Shown here in pieces: positions 27,501 through 34,367 of a stretch of DNA of 64,000 nt. The DNA is taken from the NCBI RefSeq assembly GCF_007671675.1, contig NZ_VCGW01000001.1, forward strand, positions 930,001 to 994,000, given 5' to 3'. Positions within the stretch are counted from its first letter, which is position 1. The number at the start of each line of letters is the position of its first letter. Position numbers and translations under genes: made by a program. The notes beneath the pieces were generated by a model. The model saw only the letters and a list, made by a program, of their open reading frames with translations, was not told the origin of the DNA and ran no database searches. This DNA is from Marinobacter maritimus. Lineage in GTDB: Bacteria; Pseudomonadota; Gammaproteobacteria; Pseudomonadales; Oleiphilaceae.

Positions 27501-28289
27501 ATCACGGTTTACCCGGCTCTTGAGGATTTGGGAAAGTGCGTGCGTGAGATTCGCTGCCTGGATCGCCTAACCGCAGAAGACACAACCCGCAAGGGTATTG
27601 CTCGCCTGATCCTTAACCGTTTCGGAAACACTCTGGATAATCTTGAGCGAAAGCTTCCCCGCTTCAAACAGTCCGCTTTGATGTTTGCAACCGTCGGGCA
27701 GGCAAAGGTTCTTCTGGACGACTTGCTTGTTTCCACTGCCATGGAGCATTTTTTACACGACCAGATACCCAGCTCCCGTGAAGAATTTGATACTGTGTTT
27801 GATCTGCATAGGGGCGACTTTATTCCTGTTCTGGAGCAGGCCGACGAGCGCCTTTATCAGGCAATGACCGGGTACCAGAAGGTCGCGAAGCGACTGAAAG
27901 GCAAGATCAACCTGGCTCTCGCTAACAGCATGGCTGATTTGAAGTTTCAGATGCAGAATCTTGTTTATCCGGGCTTTTTGGTAGCGACTCCTCCGCAATG
28001 GCTGGCAGAGTTCGGGCGCTATTTTGAAGCGGCGCTGGTAAGGCTGGAAAAAATGGCAAGGGAGATGGGGCGGGAACGTGAGTTTTTGCATACCAGCGAA
28101 CTGCTTTGGAGCCGCTACGCCAACAAGCGTGATGAGCAGCAAAAGCAGGGCGTTCGTGATTCTGAACTGGTGCTCTACCGATGGATGCTGGAGGAATACC
28201 GTGTTTCGTTTTTTGCTCAGCAACTGGGCACGATCATGACCGTGTCTGTTAAACGGCTGGATAAGCAGTGGGAACTCACCCGGGTGTGA
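24549..28289 (+). CDS. hrpA: ATP-dependent RNA helicase HrpA
   Basis: DEAH-box helicase, in Escherichia coli linked to mRNA processing and rescue of stalled ribosomes. Walker A GETGSGKT (44-51), DEAH (141-144), SAT motif in IITSATIEVDRF, and QRAGRCGR (motif VI) are present, then winged-helix, ratchet, OB-fold and the long C-terminal DUF3418-type region. At 1246 residues it lacks roughly the first 50-60 residues of the E. coli protein. The GTG start is the first usable codon after an in-frame TGA at 24522, and no good ribosome site is seen, so translation may be coupled to fadD 5 bases upstream. Confidence 0.94.
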   Translation: MNLHSDIRAALHKPISFPAGLPVSDRVDDIREAIENHQVVIVAGETGSGKTTQIPKICMNMGRGIRGLIGHTQPRRIAARSVAARIADELGEQTGQQIGYQVRFADNTSDQTRVKVMTDGILLAEVQHDRYLKRYDTLIIDEAHERSLNIDFLLGYLKQLLPKRPDLKVIITSATIEVDRFSEFFDKAPVLEVSGRTFPVDVRYRPLTGDEDDRDQGWNDGVLAALDEIEQHERSDKLPPGDVLIFLPGEREIRNLSKVLRHAELRDTEVLPLYSRLSNQEQNRVFQNHRGRRIVLSTNVAETSLTVPGIRYVIDTGVARISRYSVRSKIQRLPIEPVSQASANQRAGRCGRVAPGICFRLYGETDFLNRPEYTDPEILRTNLASVILQMATSGLGEIRNFPFLEAPDKRLINDGYKLLEELSAVDNSRRVTKLGRTMATLPLDPRLARMLVTSADQGSLAETLIIIAGLSVQDPRDRPQDKQQAADQAHAPFNDKESDFITLLNIWNFYEEQRQELSQNQLKKVCQKSFLSWMRMREWRDIHRQLTLICRDQKLSFNRDAATYDTIHKAILAGLLGQVATKVEKKEYLATRNRKVMIFPGSKVSKTGPKWIVATEIVETSRVFARMVAAIQPEWIEPLAGHVVKHHYFEPHWEQKRAQVMGFEKITLYGLDVVSKRSIAFSKIDPVECRNLFIRHALVEGDYRSKAPFISRNREMLASVEDLEKKTRRRDLLVDDEVLVSFYDERLPAEIVSGRHFERWWKSLTAEQLRNLELTEEDVLQRPVDALAGDLYPDFLEWEGVRYPLSYEFEPTSERDGVTLQVPLMALRQIPSRRLEWLVPGLLREKCIALVKGLPKSLRRNFVPVPDFVDAAVANLQPSNEPLALQLGEQLRRMTGVRIDPEAWPQNDLPRHLRMNLRVLGDGGKVIAESRETGALQNQLEGRAEEALASATNDSRNQEPAGEFTDWEFGELPRQVQTEKGGMQITVYPALEDLGKCVREIRCLDRLTAEDTTRKGIARLILNRFGNTLDNLERKLPRFKQSALMFATVGQAKVLLDDLLVSTAMEHFLHDQIPSSREEFDTVFDLHRGDFIPVLEQADERLYQAMTGYQKVAKRLKGKINLALANSMADLKFQMQNLVYPGFLVATPPQWLAEFGRYFEAALVRLEKMAREMGREREFLHTSELLWSRYANKRDEQQKQGVRDSELVLYRWMLEEYRVSFFAQQLGTIMTVSVKRLDKQWELTRV

Positions 28290-28413
28290 TCGCTTAAGCC
28301 ATGCCTGCCGTAGTGGCTTCTGCGGGGCGGGCAAAACTTCGGGACTGTGTTAGTATTTCCAAAAGTACGATATACCTGTCTTCCTGTTTTCATATTCATG
28401 ACGTGGGGTTAGC

Positions 28414-29535
28414 GTGATTAAAGCCGTCATTAGCGGAACCGGCCTGTACACACCGCCGGCAACCATTGATAACGACGAGCTGGTTGAGGCTTTTAACCAG
28501 TTTGTCGAGATGTACAACTCGGAACATGCAGATGCGATTGAACGCGGCGAAACTGAGGCGCTTCAGCCTTCATCTTCGGCATTTATAGAGAAAGCTTCAG
28601 GTATCAAACGCCGGCACGTCATCGACAAGTCGGGCATTATCGATCCGAAGCGAATGGCACCCTATATTCCGGAGCGTGGCAACGATGAGCCTTCGGTCCA
28701 GTGCGATATGGCCGTTGTGGCCTGCAATGAAGCACTGGCACAGGCCGGAAAGAAAGCCAGCGATGTGGATGCTGTGATCGTTGCCTGCTCCAACTTGCAA
28801 CGTGCCTATCCAGCGGTTTCTATCGAAGTTCAGGCTGCTCTGGGTATTGAAGGCTTTGCCTACGACATGAACGTGGCTTGCAGTTCTGCCACCTTTGGCC
28901 TGCAAGCTGCCGTTAACTCCGTAGAGAACGGAACTGCGCGCGCAGTATTGGTTGTCAGCCCTGAAATCTGTTCCGGCCATCTGAATTTTCGCGACCGTGA
29001 CAGCCATTTTATTTTTGGTGATGCCTGCACGGCCATTCTCGTCGAGCGTGAAGAAGATACACAGCCAGGGCAAGGTTTCGAGATTCTTGGCACTCGCCTC
29101 AAAACGACCTTCTCGAACAACATTCGTAATAATTTTGGCTTCCTGAATCGGGCGGATGAATCCGGTGTTGGCCAGCCGGATAAACTGTTTATCCAACAGG
29201 GGCGCAAGGTATTCAAGGAAGTTTCGCCTTTGGTTGCAGAAACCATTCAGGGCCACCTTGATAGCTTGTCGCTTTCTCCGGAAGATCTTCGCAGAATGTG
29301 GTTGCATCAGGCGAACTTGAACATGAATCATCTGATTGCCCGCAGGGTGCTTGGTCGGGACGCGAGCGAGGATGAAGCGCCTGTGATTCTTGACGAATAT
29401 GCCAATACCAGTTCTGCAGGCTCGATCATTGCGTTTCATAAACACAAAGATGACCTGAAAACCGGTGATACCGGTGTGATCTGCTCTTTTGGCGCCGGTT
29501 ATTCCATAGGCAGTATTGTGGTGCGTCGTCGCTGA
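28414..29535 (+). CDS. beta-ketoacyl-ACP synthase III family protein
   Basis: Thiolase-fold KASIII homologue of 373 residues. Catalytic Cys 156 in MNVACSSATF, His in LHQANLNMNHL (about 295) and Asn in EYANTSSAGS (about 333) give the full Cys-His-Asn triad. It is longer than housekeeping FabH and has an insertion after residue 30, as in the PA3286-type enzymes that condense medium-chain acyl-CoA with malonyl-ACP. GTG start with GGGG upstream. Its stop overlaps the mlaA start by one base, so it heads a lipid-related operon. Confidence 0.85.
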   Translation: MIKAVISGTGLYTPPATIDNDELVEAFNQFVEMYNSEHADAIERGETEALQPSSSAFIEKASGIKRRHVIDKSGIIDPKRMAPYIPERGNDEPSVQCDMAVVACNEALAQAGKKASDVDAVIVACSNLQRAYPAVSIEVQAALGIEGFAYDMNVACSSATFGLQAAVNSVENGTARAVLVVSPEICSGHLNFRDRDSHFIFGDACTAILVEREEDTQPGQGFEILGTRLKTTFSNNIRNNFGFLNRADESGVGQPDKLFIQQGRKVFKEVSPLVAETIQGHLDSLSLSPEDLRRMWLHQANLNMNHLIARRVLGRDASEDEAPVILDEYANTSSAGSIIAFHKHKDDLKTGDTGVICSFGAGYSIGSIVVRRR

Positions 29536-30323
29536 TGACCTATTATTCAAGCCGGAGCTGGCTGTTCGCCACGCCGTTGATGGCTATTTTGGCATTTGTG
29601 ATGTTTGTTGGGCCGGCTGCGGCCCAACAAGCGCAGGAGCCAGCACCTGAAGCCCAGGTCGCTGTCAACCCGCAGGACCCCTATGAGAACTGGAACCGCA
29701 AGGTTTACCGGTTTAACGATACCATTGACCGCTGGGCTTTGAAGCCGGTCGCCCAAACCTATCGTACATTCACACCGGATTTTATTGATCGAGCGATTAC
29801 CAACTTCTTCAATAACCTGTCGGAAGTTCGCAACTTCACTAACAGCATTTTGCAGTTGAAAGGTGAGTCTGCTGTTGTTGCGGCAGGTCGGTTTACCTAC
29901 AACACGGTGTTCGGTCTGGGTGGTCTGATCGATGTTGCGACAGCGTTTGACCTGCCGGAAAGGCCGGAAGATTTCGGGCAGACTCTGGGATACTGGGGGG
30001 CTGGTTCTGGCCCGTATCTGATGTTGCCGTTTCTTGGCCCATCAAGCCCTCGACATCTTAGTGGGCTGGGCGCCGACGGTTTTGTGTTTCCGTCACTCTG
30101 GGACGAGATCGACAGCCCGGAAAACTATTACGCCAGGGCGCTTCAGATTGTCGATAAACGCGCGGATCTTATCCCCGCTGAGGGCTTCATATCCGGCGAT
30201 ATCTATATCTTCGTTCGCAATGCCTTCCTGCAACGAAGGGAATTCCTGATCAACGATGGCAAGGTAACCCGGGACCCATTCGCCAGTGGTAATGACGAAG
30301 ATCTGATGCTGGATGATTTTTGA
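29535..30323 (+). CDS. mlaA: MlaA/VacJ family protein
   Basis: Outer-membrane component of the Mla pathway that removes misplaced phospholipids from the outer leaflet. Recognised from DPYENWNRKVYRFND, NFFNNLSEVRNFTNSILQ, LPERPEDFGQTLGYWG and GPYLMLPFLGPSSPR. 262 residues, normal. Oddness: the signal peptide (ends GPAAAQ) has no Cys, and the whole protein contains none, so it cannot be lipidated as E. coli MlaA is. Start overlaps the KASIII stop (TGATG). The rest of the Mla system (mlaBCDEF) is not in the window. Confidence 0.92.
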   Translation: MTYYSSRSWLFATPLMAILAFVMFVGPAAAQQAQEPAPEAQVAVNPQDPYENWNRKVYRFNDTIDRWALKPVAQTYRTFTPDFIDRAITNFFNNLSEVRNFTNSILQLKGESAVVAAGRFTYNTVFGLGGLIDVATAFDLPERPEDFGQTLGYWGAGSGPYLMLPFLGPSSPRHLSGLGADGFVFPSLWDEIDSPENYYARALQIVDKRADLIPAEGFISGDIYIFVRNAFLQRREFLINDGKVTRDPFASGNDEDLMLDDF

Positions 30324-30352
30324 TCCAGGCCTCCGGTTGAGGGAGACTCAGC

Positions 30353-31843
30353 GTGCTTAAAGATCCACGGATTCAAAAGTTTCGCAAGATGCTTGCCGAG
30401 GCGCCCAACTACGAGGTGTGGAAGGCCGCTGCGTTGGAACTGGACTTTCTGGAAGGTAATGCCGAGTGGAAAGAGGATTTCGCGTCTGAGTTCTACAATT
30501 ATGAGCTGCTTTACGATCGCTTGAGCAGTATCAAACAGTATCGTCAGCAGAACGATTTTGAACGCCTGAAGCGGGCTTTGCGCGAGGGGCTGCATCACGA
30601 TCTTGGCAACATGGGTAATCCGGCGCTGTATACCCATTCCCGGGTTGGCACCAAACACCTGATTGAAGAGTATATTGCTCAGGCCTGCGAAGCCTTGGAC
30701 TTCCTGTGCGACCACCCGGTGCCGGGGTTTCCTGTTGCTGACAAACTTCAGTTTTTCCGCGATACCCTGACCAGTTATGGGCGACCTACGCTTCTGCTGA
30801 GCGGTGGCGCCAGCCTTGGCATGTTTCACTTCGGGGTTATCAAAGCGCTCTGGGATAAAGGGCTGCTTCCCCAGGTTGTTACCGGCTCAAGCATTGGCGC
30901 GATCATTGCCGGAATGTTAGGTGTTCACACAGACGCCGAGATTCCCGAAATGCTGGTTCCGGAAAATCACAATCTGAAAGCCTGGAAGTGGCGAGGACTG
31001 CTCAGCGCCATGCGAGGCGAAGGCTTGATGGATCAGGATCAGCTTCGCACCTGCCTGAGAACCAACATCGGTGAATACACGTTTGAAGAGGCCTATCTGC
31101 GCACCGGCCGCTCTATAAACATGAGTGTATCGCCGGTCCAGGCGCATCAGAAGGCCCGACTGTTATCCGGCTATACCTCACCCTATTTAATGGTTTGGAG
31201 CGCCGCGCTTGCGAGCGCAGCCGTTCCGGGAATTTTCCCGCCGGTCACTCTGATGAAAAAAGATATCCATGGCCAGGCTCTGCCGTACATGCCGAGGCTC
31301 AAGTTTGTTGATGGTTCGGTTGTCAGTGATCTGCCCATTGAGCGGTTGATGCACCTTTACGATGTGAATTTCACCATCGTCAGCCAGACCAACCCGCACG
31401 TGGTTCCATTTCTGAACGCACGTGGACAGGACGAAAAACTTTCTCTGGCCAGTCTGCCTTGGCACCTGATGAAATCCGAGATGCAATTTCACTGGCAGGG
31501 GGTGTTTGATTACCTCCGCAAACGGGCCAGGCCCGAATTGCTCAGGCAGGTGTCGGGTCAGATGTACACCATCATGGCTCAACGGTATTCCGGAGACGTA
31601 ACAATTGCGCCCGACTACAGGTTCAAGGATTACCGGCGAATGCTTGCCGACCCGAAACCGGAGTTCGTGCGTGAAATGATTCTGGCGGGCGAGCGCGCTA
31701 CCTGGCCAAAAATATCCATGATTCGTTCGCACGCACGCATATCCAAAACTTTGGAACGCTGCGTGCGCCGCCTGAAACAGCAAAATCGTCGCAGCGCTGC
31801 GGATCTCAAGCTGGTAGACAGTGCGAATTCCGGCCCAGTCTGA
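30353..31843 (+). CDS. DUF3336 / patatin-like phospholipase
   Basis: 496 residues. N-terminal DUF3336-type helical region (about 1-140), then a patatin domain with oxyanion motif SGGASLGMFHFG (about 150-161), nucleophile GSSIG (about 182) and the DGS motif in FVDGSVVSD (about 321), giving the Ser-Asp dyad. Eukaryotic and bacterial relatives act as lipases on phospholipid or triacylglycerol. GTG start with GGGAGA upstream, 29 bases after mlaA, so it is likely cotranscribed with the KASIII and MlaA genes. Confidence 0.88.
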   Translation: MLKDPRIQKFRKMLAEAPNYEVWKAAALELDFLEGNAEWKEDFASEFYNYELLYDRLSSIKQYRQQNDFERLKRALREGLHHDLGNMGNPALYTHSRVGTKHLIEEYIAQACEALDFLCDHPVPGFPVADKLQFFRDTLTSYGRPTLLLSGGASLGMFHFGVIKALWDKGLLPQVVTGSSIGAIIAGMLGVHTDAEIPEMLVPENHNLKAWKWRGLLSAMRGEGLMDQDQLRTCLRTNIGEYTFEEAYLRTGRSINMSVSPVQAHQKARLLSGYTSPYLMVWSAALASAAVPGIFPPVTLMKKDIHGQALPYMPRLKFVDGSVVSDLPIERLMHLYDVNFTIVSQTNPHVVPFLNARGQDEKLSLASLPWHLMKSEMQFHWQGVFDYLRKRARPELLRQVSGQMYTIMAQRYSGDVTIAPDYRFKDYRRMLADPKPEFVREMILAGERATWPKISMIRSHARISKTLERCVRRLKQQNRRSAADLKLVDSANSGPV

Positions 31844-31844
31844 G

Positions 31845-31874
31845 ATGACAGGCCCGCGAAGCGGGCGGTATGAT
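31845..31874 (+). promoter_or_regulatory. strong candidate sigma-70 promoter with a palindrome in its spacer
   Basis: ATGACA (31845-31850) and TATGAT (31869-31874) are each one base off consensus, with an 18-base spacer. The spacer contains the perfect inverted repeat GCCCGC-GAA-GCGGGC (31852-31866). The palindrome may be an operator or the 3' hairpin of the upstream patatin gene, which ends at 31843. It would drive the ExeA/GspA gene at 31944 with a leader of about 60 bases. Confidence 0.45.
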
Positions 31875-31943
31875 ACGCTGCTACAAAGCCTGGCCCGGTG
31901 AATGGCCGATCAGCCCGGCGCCTGAGCATTTGACTGGACGCCC

Positions 31944-33632
31944 ATGTATTACGACTTCTTCGGCTTCAGAGAACCGCCGTTCTCTATTGCGCCTGATCCC
32001 CGCTACCTGTACCTGAGCGAACGCCACAAAGAGGCGCTTGCGCATCTGATGTATGGCGTGCAGGGGCAGGGTGGCTTCATTGTGATAACCGGGGAAGTTG
32101 GTACCGGTAAAACCACCGTAAGCCGGTGTTTTATCGAAAACGCCCCGGCCCACGTGGATATAGCCCTGATTCTGAACCCCCGGCTTTCTGCCCGGGAATT
32201 GCTCTCTGCTATTTGCGACGAGCTTGAGATTGTCCATCCGGCCGGGGCTACCATCAAACAACTGGTGGATCAGATTAACCGGGATTTGCTGAAAGCCCAC
32301 GCAGCTGGGCGGCACAAGGTTTTGATGATTGATGAGGCGCAGAATCTATCAGCCGACGTATTAGAGCAACTTCGCCTGTTAACCAATCTTGAAACAGCCG
32401 AAAAGAAACTGCTGCAGATCGTTTTGCTGGGCCAGCCAGAGTTGCAGCAGATTCTTGCTCTTCCCAAACTCCGACAGCTGAATCAACGGGTAACCGCCCG
32501 CTACCACCTGGATGCTATCAGCAGCAACGAACTGCCGGCCTATCTCAGCTACCGGCTGGGTGTGGCTGGCATGCGGGGCGATGTATTTTCGCCTGCCGCT
32601 ATACGGAAACTGTACCGCCTGAGTAATGGCATACCCCGATTGATCAACCTGATCAGCGACCGTGCGCTGTTGGGCGCCTATTCCGAAGGCGAGCATGAAG
32701 TGACACCTGCCCATATCCGACAGGCTGCAAAGGAAGTCGGGGGTAGCAACCTCGGGCCAAAACCAGCCGGAGCCGGGCACAAGCCGGATCTTCCGGGTTA
32801 CATGTTGCTCGCCGCGTCGTTGTTACTCGCCATCATAAGCACCTACTGGCTCTACCAGCAATGGTCAGGACCAGCAACGGTGGCCGAGGCGGAAGCGGAT
32901 GAGGCAACCGTGGAGCAGACCGGGGCTGTTTTGCGTGAAAACGAACCCGAAGGTCTGGTCAAGAGCGAGCCCGACGAGCAGGATTCCGCACCAGAAATCC
33001 CGCCTTTCAGTTTCCCGGAGCAAGCATTGAGCCTTCCGGAAGCTTTCCGTGGGCTGTTTGGTGTTTGGGGCGTTGAATACAGTCCCCGTGAATTTCCGAT
33101 TGCCTGCGATTTCGCGCGCGCATCTGGCCTTGGCTGCCTTGAGCGGCAAGGTAGCCGTCGAAGCCTGACATTTCTCGACAGGCCCGTCATGCTGATGCTT
33201 CAAAACGATGCCGGCAACGAGGGATACGTCGTTTTACGTCAACTCGATGGAGACGTTGCAGAAATTGTCCTGCCCACGGGGCCGATTGAAGTTTCTTTCA
33301 TGAGCCTGGAGGCCCTCTGGTTCGGCGAGTATCGAGTGTTGTGGCAGCTCCCGGAATATATTGCCGACCGCACAGAGCCCCGTAATGCTGCGGGCGAAGA
33401 GCTATGGCTTGGCGTACGCATGATGGAACTGGCGGATGCCCACGGCACGTCGCTCGCTGACAAGGCGAGAGTCAAACGCCTGTCTGCACAAGAACAGGTG
33501 CGTTGGTATCAATCGTTGCGCGGCCTGACAGTGGATGGTATTGCCGGTGCTATGACGGTTATCCAGATTAATAACGATCTTGAAGCGGATGTCCCGAGGC
33601 TGGTAAGCGAAAGGCCTGGAGGGATGAAATAA
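31944..33632 (+). CDS. ExeA/GspA-type AAA+ ATPase with peptidoglycan-binding domain
   Basis: 562 residues. The N-terminal AAA+ domain starts MYYDFFGFREPPFS as in ExeA, with Walker A GEVGTGKT (50-57) and Walker B VLMIDEAQNL. One membrane helix lies at about 283-302. The periplasmic part ends in a peptidoglycan-binding-type motif (GLTVDGIAGAMTVIQIN). In Aeromonas, ExeA with ExeB helps place the type II secretin in the cell wall. The partner gene follows after 3 bases. No other gsp gene is in the window, so the secretin it serves (type II or another) is elsewhere. Confidence 0.88.
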   Translation: MYYDFFGFREPPFSIAPDPRYLYLSERHKEALAHLMYGVQGQGGFIVITGEVGTGKTTVSRCFIENAPAHVDIALILNPRLSARELLSAICDELEIVHPAGATIKQLVDQINRDLLKAHAAGRHKVLMIDEAQNLSADVLEQLRLLTNLETAEKKLLQIVLLGQPELQQILALPKLRQLNQRVTARYHLDAISSNELPAYLSYRLGVAGMRGDVFSPAAIRKLYRLSNGIPRLINLISDRALLGAYSEGEHEVTPAHIRQAAKEVGGSNLGPKPAGAGHKPDLPGYMLLAASLLLAIISTYWLYQQWSGPATVAEAEADEATVEQTGAVLRENEPEGLVKSEPDEQDSAPEIPPFSFPEQALSLPEAFRGLFGVWGVEYSPREFPIACDFARASGLGCLERQGSRRSLTFLDRPVMLMLQNDAGNEGYVVLRQLDGDVAEIVLPTGPIEVSFMSLEALWFGEYRVLWQLPEYIADRTEPRNAAGEELWLGVRMMELADAHGTSLADKARVKRLSAQEQVRWYQSLRGLTVDGIAGAMTVIQINNDLEADVPRLVSERPGGMK

Positions 33633-33635
33633 GTT

Positions 33636-34367
33636 ATGTCCTACATTCTCGATGCCCTCAGAAAGTCTGAAACGGAACGTCGCCAAGGTAAGGTCCCCGA
33701 CCTCGGGCAGCAGGTACAACTGATCCACCGCCCGAAAAAGCGGCGGATATCTCCGGTGGTTTGGGTGGCGCTGGCGTTGCTGGTGAACGCGGGAGTGCTG
33801 GCGGTAGTATTCTGGCCGGAACGCCCGAGCGAGCTGATTGCCGGGCCGGGCACACAAACGGTGGCGCCCGCGCTGGAAACGCTGGAAGAGCCAGCGAAGC
33901 CGGAGGTTGAACCTGAAGTGGCGCAAACTCCTGCCGAAGACCCGGGTGTCGCCGTTGACTCTCCGCCAGAGCCAAAGCAAGCGGTAATGGCAAAGCCGAT
34001 AGCCGAACCTGCCCGTGAGCGCCCAACAATTATCACTCCGTCTTTACCCCGGGAGCGTCAGGTACCTGCATTACGCCAGGATGAAACTGGAACAAGAGTT
34101 GGAGGCGGAGCAGAACAAAGGGTGCCGCACCTGGTTGAGTTACCCCTTTCATTTCAGAAGAGTATTCCGGACCTGATGTTTAATAGCCATATCTACTCCA
34201 CCGACCCCAATGCCAGCCGGGTGATGATTAACGGCCACTACCTTCGCCAGGGTGACTCGTTCTCCGGAATAACCGTGGAAGAAGTGACTGAAGACGGCGT
34301 TGTGCTTGGCAAGCAGGGCAGAACCTTCCGTGTCGGCATTGTCCGGGACTGGATGAGCCCGCGCTGA
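33636..34367 (+). CDS. gspB: GspB/ExeB-type general secretion pathway protein B
   Basis: 243 residues. The start MSYILDALRKSETERR is the hallmark of GspB N-termini, followed by one membrane helix (about 43-60), a Pro/Glu/Ala linker, and the C-terminal periplasmic GspB domain with VMINGHYLRQGDSF and VEEVTEDGVVL. It works with the ExeA/GspA ATPase immediately upstream. GGAGGG inside the end of that gene serves as its ribosome site. Stop overlaps the dinG start by one base (TGATG). Confidence 0.88.
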   Translation: MSYILDALRKSETERRQGKVPDLGQQVQLIHRPKKRRISPVVWVALALLVNAGVLAVVFWPERPSELIAGPGTQTVAPALETLEEPAKPEVEPEVAQTPAEDPGVAVDSPPEPKQAVMAKPIAEPARERPTIITPSLPRERQVPALRQDETGTRVGGGAEQRVPHLVELPLSFQKSIPDLMFNSHIYSTDPNASRVMINGHYLRQGDSFSGITVEEVTEDGVVLGKQGRTFRVGIVRDWMSPR

